A DNA stretch of 64,000 nt from positions 1,015,001 through 1,079,000 of the forward strand of contig VCAZ01000019.1 of NCBI GenBank assembly GCA_005784505.1. Reading direction: 5' to 3'. A program made the translations under genes and the position numbers. Every line of letters starts with the position of its first letter. Position 1 is the stretch's first letter. Below the pieces are notes generated by a model. The model worked only from the letters and a program-made list of their open reading frames with translations, was not told the DNA's origin and did not search any database. Positions 40,429-54,007 of this stretch are shown in pieces. The stretch comes from Bagarius yarrelli. Lineage: Eukaryota > Chordata > Actinopteri > Siluriformes > Sisoridae.

Positions 40429-41369
40429 CAAGCTTTCTTGGAGTTATGTTGATTTTTATCAATAAAATTAACTGCTTAACACATTGTGATGTATTTCTTC
40501 TTAGCTAACAAAGTTTCAGATGTGGTATGAACTCGTTCCGATCATTTGAGTTGTAATCCTTAAACACAGCAATAATCTCCCAGAGATTTTTTTAAACCAG
40601 AAATAACATCTTTGAGGAGCTAACTCTTTCTCATTATGTTGTTCACCTACGCCTTAAAGTTCATACTAGCATGCACCCACGTGCATGCGTCAATTTCTTC
40701 AAAATAATAACAGTGCAGTTGTATTGCACGCATCAGTGTACACTTATAAAGGGTTGAGTCCCCAGTAATTTTATGCTGGTCGGTTAAGGACAGCCAAAAG
40801 GTCTGGCTGTGTCCCGGGGCAGTTAAATGCCAGAGTCTGTACTAGAAGCAACTTAATGATTGACCTTAAACTAGTGCTGTATTTTAAATGTTGTTGCTCT
40901 CTGCTGAGTTTCAGTTCAAAGTGTGTGTTTGTGTGTTGAAGTCACTATATTTGCATATCTATGCGCCTGTGTTCAATAAATTTAATGTTTAATTTCAGGT
41001 TCTGTGTATAATGCAGTTGTTTATTTATATGTATATGTATATGACTGTAGTAAATGATTGTGTATTAATGCGTGTGTCTAGTGTGTGTGTGAGTAATAGT
41101 GAGAGAAAGAGAGTCATTGGTGTGGTGTATATATGTGTATGAATTTTTGCTCCACAGTCCAAATGGCATGGCGTGTGTATCCCTGGCGTGAGGGTATGTG
41201 CCCTTGGACTACATTGTGGAGGCCAGCACCATGCAGTCCATGGGCATATACACTTTCCTCAAGGTTTACTTCTTCAGTGATGCCATCCACATTTCCATTC
41301 ATCCGTTTGTCTTTCCATCATTTCTCTTTGTCCTGTAAATGTATTAAATGTTTCAGGTATCTTTTTTCT

Positions 41370-41407
<38 letters not shown>

Positions 41408-44400
41408 TCTCTCTCTAGGGTTTTATTGGCATCCCAGGGCTTTTTGGTTTACCAGGACCTGATGGGGAAAGAGTGAGTTTGATATCTTGTTGTTTGTTGT
41501 TTAGAATTTTAGTATTTCGTATAAATGATTTGTAAAGATGCGGGTGAAAGAGGGGAAACCGCTACACACTTTGTATAGAACACATTACACATAAGACTAA
41601 TTTTAATAGTTTGTCGGGCAGAAATAAAGTTCAATTAAGTAATAAAAATGTAATGTAGTGATTTTATTTAAAATGATGGGTGCATAGTTTTTTTTTCTAG
41701 CCATCCAGTAAAGAAAAGATTTTCACTGAGGGTTGATATAATGTTGTGCGGCTCTTATTAAAAGTTTTGTTGCAAATTATAAGTATGACATTGCAACTAT
41801 TATTGTAACAATACATAAATAATCCATCTCTTTTGCTCTCTTTTGCTCTCTCTCTCTCTCTCTTTTTTTTCAGGGTAGTCCTGGTCCTCCAGGAAAGAGG
41901 GGCAAGATGGGTACGCCGGTAATGTTTAATCTTACCATTTCTTGATGATTATGTTATGTGTGTGAAATAAAGAGAAAAAACAGCATTGTGTCTTGCATTT
42001 AATGCATATGTGTTTGTGAGTGTGGATGAGGTGAAAGGAAATAGAGAAACTCGTTTTGAGTGCATGCATATGTGTATATGTCAAGCCCCCACAACTGGTT
42101 TTACCATCCGTCCCCAGTGGACATTCGAGACAGTTTTCATTTTGACACCTGGTATCTTTATAATTTAAATGCACAACAACTTGTAATCAGATTCTGTAAC
42201 TAATTGACCGGCAAAATTACTTAAGCTTAAACCCAGAACCCTGTACGTCACCTTAATCACAGTTTATATATCATTTTATCATGTATTCGGTTGTGGAAGG
42301 TTATTCAGTGTGTGTGTTCTGCTGAGTCATCAGTAATATCTTCAACAGGGTAGAGAAAGTATTCTGTGCTGTTTTACTGGCACATCAGTTCGGTTTGGCC
42401 AAAGACATGCACACACACAAAGATAAACACAGACGCGTGAAATATCAAATAGGTCCCAAAACAGAAATCAGATGAAGCTGCAGCTTCAGCAAGTGTGAGG
42501 TTGAGAATGTGTGTGTGCATGCAAGTATGCGTTTCCTTATAATTGATTATTTACCCGTCTAACTTTTTCTCTACTTTCCTGCAGGGGTTTCCAGGTGATT
42601 TTGGTGAAAGGGGACCCCCAGGAGCTGATGGAGAGCCTGTAAGTCTCAAATTTTCTCCCCTTTAAACAAACAACAGAGCCAATGAGAAACACATATGTGA
42701 GAAGAGACTGTCTAAAGTGTGTTTTCAATATGACTATAGGTTTAGCTTTAGATTTTTTTTTTGGTAAAACCACACACTGAAATAAAACTTTTCCATGAAC
42801 TCACACAGAGTGTAACCGCAACACTACGACACACAGACACGTATGTCAGAGCATTAAAAGGCACTTCCTCTTTATGCCACTTCAACCTTCTTTTATCAAT
42901 CATTTTTATAGCAGTGTGTTTACAGCTTAACTCCCTAAATTCCATCTGCTGTACTAATGAATCATTTATTCCACATTTATTTTTAACAGCAGAATATGGC
43001 TGCTGATATTCCTACCTAATAAAAATAATGCCGGACCATCAATAACTAATGCGTAACCTTGATGTGTAGTCATAGTTTAATAATGCGTGGGAACGAAGAC
43101 ATTAAGTCGTGGCCTTGGTGTATTAGGACAAGGAAATTAGATAATTAAGTGCAGTCCTATGTTGATGTAGGAGAGTCTTATAAAACAACAGCTGGTTTAG
43201 TTTAAATAAGAACACTGGAAATGTTTATACTGTATGCACAGTTTAACTTTTGTACATTAATTCCATCCGTCTGTCCATACGTCCATCCAGACATACGTCC
43301 ATCCATCCATTGTCTTTACTCTCTTATTCCTAATCGGGGTCCCGGGGATCTGCTGGAGTCTATTCCAGCTGCCATTGGGTGAAAGGCAGGGGTCACCCTG
43401 CACAGGTCACCACTCCATCCCAGGGCCACAGACAGACAAACAACCACACACACACTTGCACTCATTCCTATGGACAATTTAGAATCATCAATCACTCTAA
43501 CGTACATGTTTTTGGACTGTGGGGAAAAAATGGAATACCTGGAGTAAACCCACGCAAGCACAGGGAGAGCATACAAACTTCACCCCTCCCCCCTGCAGGG
43601 GATACGACCCTTGCTGTGGGGCAACAGTGATAATTACTGATTCACTATGTAATTTTTTTTTTTAATAGGTCAGCCTTAAGTGCATTTGCTCAACTAAATT
43701 CATTTCTCTTGCTTTCAAATTACAATCGCTTATCAGTCTACAATACACAAAACAATAAACATCTTAGTTCTATAAATTGCCATTCTAAAAAGTGGATGAT
43801 GTATTATTGGCATAGAGTTCTTACATTTAAATTCCATCCATCCATCCATTGTCTGTACCTGCTTTATTTCTAATCAGGGTCACAAGGATCTGCTGGATTC
43901 TATCCAAGTCCCATTCCAAACGCTAAGCCACTGTGCTGCCCCCAAATTCAAATGTATTTTTTATTCACCTAAGAATTTAGGTCATTTATAGAGGGCCGTT
44001 TTAGCATTTTAGCAACAGTAAAGGGTAATTGTGACTTTCTAACCCACAGTTAGACATGCACTATACAGCCAACTATACATTACCAGCAACTAAATAACCA
44101 TGAGAATTACCACAGCAATGCTTTACAATTTATTAAAAAATATATGCGGAAGTATGAAGGTTAATAAAGGAGAAAGACAAAAAAAAAAAAAAAAAGACAA
44201 ATAAGAATGTAAACTAAAAAAGTCAGGGGTCCAGATTCTTTTTCCCCCTCATATAGTGTTGCTTGTTACACTCATTAGGTTGCCATTATTATACATAACA
44301 AAAGGCCAAACCCTCCAAAATGATTTCAGAATTGAGCAGCCTAATTTTAAACAAAGCTCCACCCTTTCATTTTGTGAAAAAACAAAAACACAAAAAACCT

Positions 44401-47400
44401 TTGCATGTTATTATTTCCTGACTCTATTCATCCCGCTTATAATAGATCAAATAAAAAACCATCGCCTGTTGTGATGAAAGGATCACATGACTGCATCCTT
44501 TAGAAACCACAGACGGGGTTTAGGAAGGAAATGAGATGTAGATGTTCTGTGCATATAATGTATTTACAGCACTGGACACTGTGGGCAGAGACACGCGCTA
44601 CAAAAACACACACACACGCACACACACACATACTCCGGGTTCTCCGATTTCCTCCTACAGTCCAAAAACATGTATGTTAGATTGATTAATGCTTATAAAT
44701 TGCCCATAGGAGTGAGTGTGTGTGTAGTGGCCCTGTGATGGACTGGTGACCTGTCCAGGGTGTACCCCTCCTGCCTTTTGCCCTATCAGAGACCACCTGT
44801 TCCTTAACTTAAATCATAAGAGACAACGTTTGTCCCATATTTTTGCGTAAGAATTAATGCTATCCCACCTGCATTCTGTAAAGAGTCTTGCAATTTTTTC
44901 TCTGATTAGCTAATATTTGCTATCATCCATTTGATTGGGTGAATCCCGTAAGATTTAGACCAGGGCCAATCAGGGTCAAATAGGGCGGGTCTCTTGGCAG
45001 AGAAGCACTGACAAGTTTGAATTTGAAACAATTGCGTAGACAGTTCAAGATTGCATACGTTGATAATATAATTTCTTTAATAAGTCTGATGTGTACAGTA
45101 AGATACGGAGACCTAAGATAGATATATATTTCATACTTATTTAATAAAATATAATGCCTATGTGCAGGTATATTTCTGTGGTGCTTTTAACAATGGATAT
45201 TGTTTCAAAGCAGCTTTACAGAACATAAGTAAGAATACAAAACAACCCAAAAACTTATTCCTAAAAACATGTAGAAAGGAAAAACTCCCTTTGATGGTAC
45301 AAGAAACCTTGAGAGGAATCAGACTCAAAATATAAAAATATGAAAAAGCTCTAGCTCTTTTGTGGATTTTGGTATTCTTGAGGACAACCAGAAGTCCATA
45401 AAATTGAGATCTTAAGGAGCGTGATGGATTGTAGCATGTTAAAAGACACGTTAGGTACATTGGAGCCAAACCATGAATGCGTTATTTCATAATCAGTCCT
45501 AAATTTAACAGGTAGCCAGTGCAGGGATGATATGTTATGTGTTCATATTTTCTAGACCTGGTAAGAACTCTGGCATCTGTATTCCCATTGTCACTGTGGC
45601 CCTGAGGGGTGTGGCAGTCACTGTGGCAGGCGTCCCTAATTTTTCAGTATAAAAGTTGGCAACCTTACTTTGTAAAAGTAAGCTGTCAGGGCAGTAGGTT
45701 GGACTCGGCTGAAATGTAATTCAATTAAACACAGTTGGTTTTCTTTAGCTACATGTTTAGGAGTGAAAAAAATGTATATGTGCAACCTTAAATCGTTAAT
45801 ATTAAGAGAGGGGTGCAAATCATTTAGTCTATTTAAGTGAAAGTCTGGCTATTTAAGAAAATACTTCACTTGAATACAAAAAAATAAAAAATATAATATA
45901 ACATAAACATAATATAACATGAGGGCCTTGAGCAATTGCTTAGTTGTATAAAAGAAAGAGATAAATGTAAATCGCTCTGAAAAAGGGCGTCTGCCAAATG
46001 CTATAAATGTGAAGGTAAATGTAAGAACATTAAGGTCCTGGAGTGGCCTAGTCAGTCTCCAGTCCTTAATTCCATAAAAAAGTGAAGCGAGAGAATCCCT
46101 CCTGAGATGTGTGTAAACCTGGTGGCCAACTACATGAAACATCTGACCTCTGTGATTACCAACAAGGGTTTTGAAGGGTTTTTTGAAATGCATTTTTCTG
46201 GATGTTTTTGTTATTATTCTGTCTCTCACTGTAAGAATAAACCCACCATTAAAATTATACACTGATCGATTCTTTGTTCGTGGGAAAATGTGCAAAATCA
46301 GCGTTTGGTCTCCTGCTGATTTTGACCTAGAATATTTATTTGATTTGGAGCGTAATTACACAAACTGCATCTCAGTTCGTAGTCACACCCAGGCCATAGT
46401 TCTTAACCAGTGCTTTATACTTTTTGAATGTTTGAAATGTTTCTGTCTGTCCTTGTTTCAGGGTGTTATTGGTTCAGCTGGCCCTCCTGGAGTCTCTGGG
46501 TTGATTGTGAGTGTATTAGTTATAAAATTCATTCTAAAATATGATGTGCACATTGCACTTTTATTGTCAATCAAATTTATTAAAACATTATTACTAACCT
46601 TTTAATGTTTTGTATTAATTAATGATGCACAAGATTCATTGGACAGATAGATTATGGGCTGATATGAGTGAAAAAGAATCTATTTTTATTGTTTAGATGA
46701 ATAATTATAATCTGATAACTAGATCCAATAAAGTTCGACTTGCTGGTCAATCAATTAGTCTGATTTATCTGCGATTCATCCGCAGAGTGCAATTTACCGC
46801 AGCCAATGTTGCCAGATTGGGCTGCATTCCACCCAAGGTTGCTAGATTAAGTGCCTCCCCAGCCAGGGTTACCAGATTGGATGGTCAGACCAGACATAAA
46901 TGCATTGGTCTGGATGATAATATTTCAGCTGCTTCTTAATACAGCTGGCGAGTGAATAGTTTTAACTACAAACATGTGATTTGATTAATTTTTGACTTTA
47001 AAATTTAATCAAAATTTACAATAAATGATTCCTGGTATTTTACACAAAAATAAAATCATTTCTAGATTATGGGAATCGGCCATGAAAAGGACGTAATTAT
47101 TGGTTATTATTTTTATTATTGTGCATCCCTAATATTATTAATAGTTGTTTAAACATTTAATATGCTATAGCGATCCAAAAAAAACCTCAATGCTGTCTGT
47201 GTTGGATGGGTAGCTTACGCTTTCATCAGCCTCAGAAACACTCGCTAATCATGGGTACCTGTAAGCACATGTATGCGGATAAAAGAGAATATCATTTTCC
47301 ATAATTATATTTATGTCCTGTAAATGCACTATATGCATCAGTACTAGATGTCGGTTGGGCTAGCTTTATAGCGAGTGTTAGCTATTACTTTTCCAAGTTA

Positions 47401-50400
47401 GTAGCTGTCGTTTGATACAGAAGAGCTAACTGGCAGGTGGGAAATAGGAGCCAGACCTTTAGACTACTGGAAAAAAGTCAATGGCTGCCTTCAAGAGACA
47501 ATTAAATATTCACCTTTGTCTTCAAATACCTAGCACCTGATATTTAAAAATAAATAAATAAATGTACAGTTACAGTAAAGGGATACTTACTGTAAAAAGT
47601 ATTTATGCTACTCTTTCACAACAGTTTTTGTGGGTTGATTTGTGATTTAATTGAGCTGTTTAATGATGTGACTCAAAGCACTTTTCTACATTGCTCTGGA
47701 CAAGAGCGTCTGCTATATGCAACCCATCACAGTTCATTCTCTTTAGTCTCATACAGAGTCCAATCAATCAAATTGCCTTAAAAATGTTTCCAGTCATCTG
47801 CGCCATTTGCATTAGACGTTTGGCGAAGGTTTATGTTCATGATGTCTGAGGATGTGGACCAGGTGCAAATGGGCAGGTGACCACACTGAAAAATATGTGT
47901 GCAAAAATTGGCATGATTACATTGCCCTCTCGTGGACTCATTTGGAAATGCAGAAATTATGATCTCAGATCTAAAACATTACTAATTATCACACCACATG
48001 CCCTATAATGTTTCAAGAAAATTGACTTTAGTTCCTTTGAAAATGTCTTCCTTGATATTTACAGCAGATGATAGTAAGGTGTCTAATTCCTCTTTCTGTT
48101 ACTTTTTCTCAGCTGGCTTTCCAGAACTATCTGAATCAATTTCAAAGTCTTTAATATTTGCTTCAAAACTATAAATACACAAAGGATGTTAGTCACATCC
48201 AAGCACAACACACAGATGTTACAATTACATTGTACAGTCAAATATTATTAGCTGCCCTCAGGTCTCTGGACAGGGTACTTATCATTTAGTCAGTGTCTAA
48301 TAGATTTATTTACTAACCCTTAAACTGAAATGTTATTCTAAACTGTTCACGGTTTTTACTTTTAAAATGTAAACTGTGAAATAAGTTTAGAGATCAGGAT
48401 GTGTGTTAGTGTCTTTATTTATGATAGAATAATTCTCTATTTAATTATTGTAGGGTGACATGGGCCCATCTGGGGTGGTTGGTTTACCAGGACTGATTGG
48501 ACTAAAGGTTAGTAACACCCCCAAGTCAATTTTATGTACACTTTGACCTAAAAGTCGTAGTTCACGCCATATAAAATTCCTTAATTCTAACAAGTGTATT
48601 TTTACATTATTATTATTATTATTATTATATGTTTAAAATTGAATTAAACAGAAAACAAATATCCATTCATCATTTGGTAAGAATCACAATTTCAACCTGA
48701 AGCCGAATATTTTGGGGTTAAGTTAATGTTGTGGAGGTGGTGGCTCGGTGGTTAAGGTGTTAGGTAAGACTGCTAACCAGAACATTGTGGATTCAATTCC
48801 TAGCACCACCAAGCTACCACAGCCAGGCCTCTAAGCAATGCTCCCAACCCCCAATTCCTTAGCTGTAGTTACGCAGTATAAGGGCATTTGCCAAATTCTG
48901 TAAATTGTTATTGATTAATGGTTATTTCTTTATTAATTGGTTATAGTTTTCAGATAGTTCTCAATGAAAAATATTTTATATACCAAATAAGGAACTACCT
49001 TTTGTTCTAAATTGCCTATTAGTTACTAATTTAATCTCGCTATATTAATTAAGTGTTAACTAGTGGGGCTATTGATTACTTCCTGAATGTTACATTCTAA
49101 AATGTAAAGTGTTTTTATGCATAATAAATAACAAATAATTAGCAACTGTTGTTTAACGCTAGTTTACCTCAAATAAGACATGCTATTCACCTAAACAAAT
49201 TTCAATGTGTTCCATATTATTGTCTGCTGCCACCATTAAAGATATAATGGCAGTCTTAAAATATAGAATATTAACATTATTTGATGTTGATTTTTCACTG
49301 TTATCTGTAACATACTGTAGCCATAAGGTCTATGTAAAGCATCCAATCACAGCTCGTTTTGTTTAGCATAATTTTTAGATGCATGAAAATTCATTGTCGC
49401 TATAAAAACAGATTAAATTAAATTACCCAAATTCCGGGAAAGTTGGTTAGTTAATTTTTAAAATTTTAATAAAATAAAAACTGAAAGCCAATATTTTATT
49501 CTTAATAGAACATAAATAACACAAATGTTACACGTTTACGCACTCTATTTCATATTTGATGCCGGCTGCAGGTTTTAGAATAGTTGGGACCTTTCCGGAA
49601 TTTGGGTCAATACAGTGAACCGTAATCTACAATCTAGTCAAATCCAACCAATCAGTGTGGCTTTTCCAGTTTTGTGTGTCATTTGCATCTGAAGGTTTGT
49701 AGCTGAGACCTACTTCTATGATTAGGTTTAGCATGACTTCTGCTATCTACTAGAGCAAGGTTGCTTTTTTCCATCAATGTAAAATATTTAGAATAGTGTG
49801 GTGTGCTTTGGTATGTGTGTGTGTGTGTCTAAAACAACCTTTAAAGCGACCCTGCTCAGTGCTTTTCATTAGCGTACTCAAAATTTATATTAGCAGTTGA
49901 ACATTTTAATCACAAGTTTATGTTAAAAAACCTACACATGAGTCATAGTCGTTGATGTAATTATTTCTCAAAATGAGATTCTAATAAATAAACTCAGTCT
50001 TTTACTCAGTCAAATTCGAGAATTGAGTTTCGGACCCCACTGTATCTGTCAAGCCTTATTCAACTAGATCTAAATTGGGCGTATGGCATCTTCTGTTTGT
50101 GTGTCAATTGTCTGTTTTGTGTCTGTGTGCCAGGGTGTTGCTGGGAACATGGGCGAGTCTGGACTGAAAGGTGATAAGGTGATCTGAATGCTCTTATTAG
50201 CCCTGTTATTTTGCAGCATGCCATGGAAAATCCTTCCCTACCGGTTGGCCTGTGTTGATCATGTGTTTTTAGAATTTCTCCTGTGTGTTTAGAATGTCAG
50301 CATTGGTCAACAAGACAATTTGATCCAGCTAATAAATAGTTATTAAATTAAAAAAATGTTTTATTTTAAAATTCTTGAGAATTTTAACGAAATGATTCCT

Positions 50401-53400
50401 CATTATTTCTTAAAAAATTACCGCTTTGCCAATTTGTATGGATTTACTTTTAGGCACAGTTATGCTGCAATACATATTATGAAAATGAGGAAATAATGTA
50501 GAAGCGTCATCAGGCAAAATCTGCATCTTATCCTGGTCGAAATTGGAAAAATTGAATAAAAAGATCTAATTAAATATTTTTGCTGATGTGCTGGAAACCA
50601 GCTTTGTGCATGATTTTGCATAACATTTTTTCATGTTGCTCAGGGTAGTATAGAATATTTTTCTGCATTCTCATAGATATACTTTGCTTCTGAAAACTTA
50701 ATAAACTGTGACAGCATTAAAAGTGAAAAAAGCATTCAGGCAACTATTCAGTATTTTAATGTCATTTGTTTATTAAAAATCTTATTAATTATTAGATCGA
50801 TGGTCATGATTTTGCTAAGTAGGATGTAATCTGGATTAATATCCTTTGTTGATCCTGAATCAACATTATAAGTAACTAATCATAACTGTCTGATGTCATC
50901 AGTGTGTGTCGGTAAAACCCGTCTCCATCCATTTTTGAATTGATCCCTTTTTTTTGTTCACAAACAAACTGAAAAAATAGTTTATTGTCTAAGGCTGAAA
51001 ATTCCTTGATTCTGGAACAATTTCCTGATACTGACGATTCCTGGATTAACATTAAATCCCAACATGAGATTAGACTATAAACTCTAATAAAATAATTGCT
51101 GATAATCAGGAAACAACATTAGTGAGTTTAGACTGTACTGATTCTAATGATCCAAAATAAACATGAATTTAGACACTGAATCATAAACAATCACTAATGA
51201 ATAATTGACTGTAAAATGTTGTGAAACGGAGAACCTGTAGAACCGCAATAGAGCAACATTCTTACTATAAAACAGGGTTTAACGTTATTACATTCAATCA
51301 CAACCTTTTAACATTTAACAATCACAGGGCAAATAAATCTATGAATTGACTTTTTATTCCTGCACACACACCTAAATACATTTTACTGCACACACACATC
51401 TATTTTTGTTCATAGAGGTGAGGGAAATGTTCAGTACAGCATGTAATGTGTTACAGATGTCATTTCAGTATTACATTTTTTTTATTTAATAATATTACAT
51501 TTTGGTTTACAAGCAGGGAAAGATTAAAAATTGGTTGGTTGAAATGATCTAGGATTAACAAGGGACGTTTATTAATTCTGGATCACATTCTACTTGGCAA
51601 AATCATGTCCACCAGTCAGCCATGTTATGGTCCCCCTGGAACAAAAAAAGGGTTAAGGGCCTTACTCAAGAGCCCAACAGCATTAATTAACATTAACATT
51701 AATTGCAGTTGTATTAATACAGCATTTCATCTTACTAATTAGAGTAAAACGAATTGAAAATCTATTAACATGTAATGCCTTTTTTTTTTACTTGTAAGAA
51801 TCGACACCTATGCACATTAAATTTGGCAGCCAGTTGGAACGTATTAAGGGCAAATGTCTAAACTTTGCCCTGTTACACAATTCTAGCACCATCTGTTAAT
51901 TCTCTCACTGGACACCAGAGAGATTCTGATTTAGTCTAAAGACACAAGGCTATTGGCGAACCCACATTGGTCTCAGTTGTGCTGATGCTATTATTGTGTT
52001 GGAGCAAATTTAATCTGAATTTTAGAATTGATACTGTCATTAATCAAGGCATTTTAGCATTTTATAATGTGTAATCATACTTATTCCCTAGGAAGTATTC
52101 CTCTATTTTAAAGATCTCTTATATTTTCTTTTGTTTCATGTTCTTTTGTCTGTCTCTTAGGGTGAAATTGGGCCCCCTGGGCAGCAAGGGGAGATCGGAT
52201 TCCAGGGAGACAAGGTACACAATTAAAGGTGTTATTTGTAACATCTTACCTATAGTGCAAACTATAAACCATGTTTATTTAACATTTAATTTAAAAGCTT
52301 TACTAAACTTATATTCTCCCCATTGATATTTAATGTCTATTAATTTGCCTTCTTATATAACAAAGCACCCACTATTAAATGATTCCCACTGGATATTGGA
52401 TTACGGGGCTGGGGATTTTCTTTAGTCTTTTAGTTTCTTTTTTCTTCTTATTTAGTCACAATAGTACTGTATTAGGAAGTTCAGTCACCTATATACGGTG
52501 AAGTGGTCCTGATGCTCCATTTTTTTTTAAGGCGCTGCATAAGACACACAAGTTTTTCCACAACATAACACACACACTCTCTTTACAAAGGTCAAGAGTC
52601 TTGTGCACATGGCCATTGTAATGCTGGAACAGGAAGAACTCATATAATGCTAGAGCATGCGGTCACAGAATGCCAGACGGAGACATAGGGTAGTTTTGAC
52701 TCAGAAGGGTGCGTTTATTGAGGAAGCTAATAATGGAGAGAGTCGGGAAATGGAAGACCTTTGGTTAAATGTGGAGGTGCAGGAGGAGAGACGCAGAGCC
52801 AGAGTCAGCATTACACAGAGTAAGGCATGAGCAGATTCCTGGAAACGGGTAAATCGGTTAATGTTGTGGGTAAACATGTGGCTAGCATAACCCTTACGGT
52901 TGTGAGACCACACCATGAGTGACGGATAGCGTGTGCTTAAATAGGGTAGTGAATAAGTGCAGAGTGATTAGGAAAATTACCAACAGGTGACTTTAATTAG
53001 AATTGTGATTGTGTGAGTTGTGTGGTGGACACACGGTTCTGGTAAGGTTTATATATAAAAATGGTAAAACGTTAATTAAATAATTCAATGACACTTAAGG
53101 GAAATATTCAATGTTATTGTATTAGCTTTTTATAACTGTACTTTACTGTATGTGTGTTTTTTTTTAATGTCCTTTAATTTTGCTGTGTGTGATTTGTTTT
53201 AGGGAATTCAGGGTTTGCCAGGGTTGCCAGGTCCTCGTGGAAAACCCGGTCCACAGGTGAGCTTTTACTTGATTAAATTTTTATGAAAACAAGAACAAGA
53301 AGTTTTATGGTGCATCCCAGTTTTTTTTTTATTTCCTTATTACCATCCCAGATTGGAATTAGTACATCACAAATCATCACAAATTAGTGTAAGTTGCCTT

Positions 53401-53584
53401 TGTTGCCTCACAGCAAGAAGGCTGTAGATACGTATCCCCCGCAGGGGTCTTTATGTGTGGAGTTTCCATGTTCTTCCTGTGTTTGTGTGGGTTTACTCAG
53501 GGTACTACAGTTTCCCCACAGTCCAAATGCATGTATGCTAGATAGATTATAGATAATTAGTGATTCTAAATTACCAGTAGGAGT

Positions 53585-53637
<53 letters not shown>

Positions 53638-53974
53638 TCTGTATGTGGCCCTGTGATAAACTGGTGATCTGTCCATGGTGACCCCTACCTTTCACCCAAT
53701 TACAGCTGGAATAGACTCCAGCAGATTTCTATGACCCTGATTAGGAAGAAGTGGGTATAGACAGTGGTTGAATGGATATGTGGATAGATGAATGGATAGA
53801 TGGATAAATAGATGAATAAGAAGATGGATGGATAGATGGAGGGATGAATAGATAGATGGATGGATGGATGGATCGATGGATATATAGATAGATGAATGGA
53901 TGGATAGATGAATAGATAAATAAATAGATAAATGAATGGATAAATGGATAAATAGATGGATGAATGGATAAAAA

Positions 53975-54007
<33 letters not shown>

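Larger units (their letters stand above)
35983..41418 (+). other. col27a1 intron 10 (longest intron fully inside the window)
   Basis: 5.4 kb. From left to right: a decayed BEL/Pao-like LTR element (36229-39063) with an inserted deleted Tc1 (about 36700-37157), a full-length but broken Tc1 element (39105-40304), a CA tract (40397-40425), about 0.7 kb of unique sequence, mir-455 (41180-41275) and a CT tract before exon 11. Confidence 0.75.
42639..46461 (+). other. col27a1 intron 13
   Basis: 3.8 kb with three SINE-B copies (43262-43645, 43833-43945, 44610-44790), an R4 copy (45165-45590) and a SINE-A tail (45917-46008). No exon is seen. Confidence 0.65.

Noticed and set aside
45849..46295. 148-codon minus-strand open frame
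   Set aside because: Runs through a SINE-A tail and AT-rich intron sequence; no domain seen.
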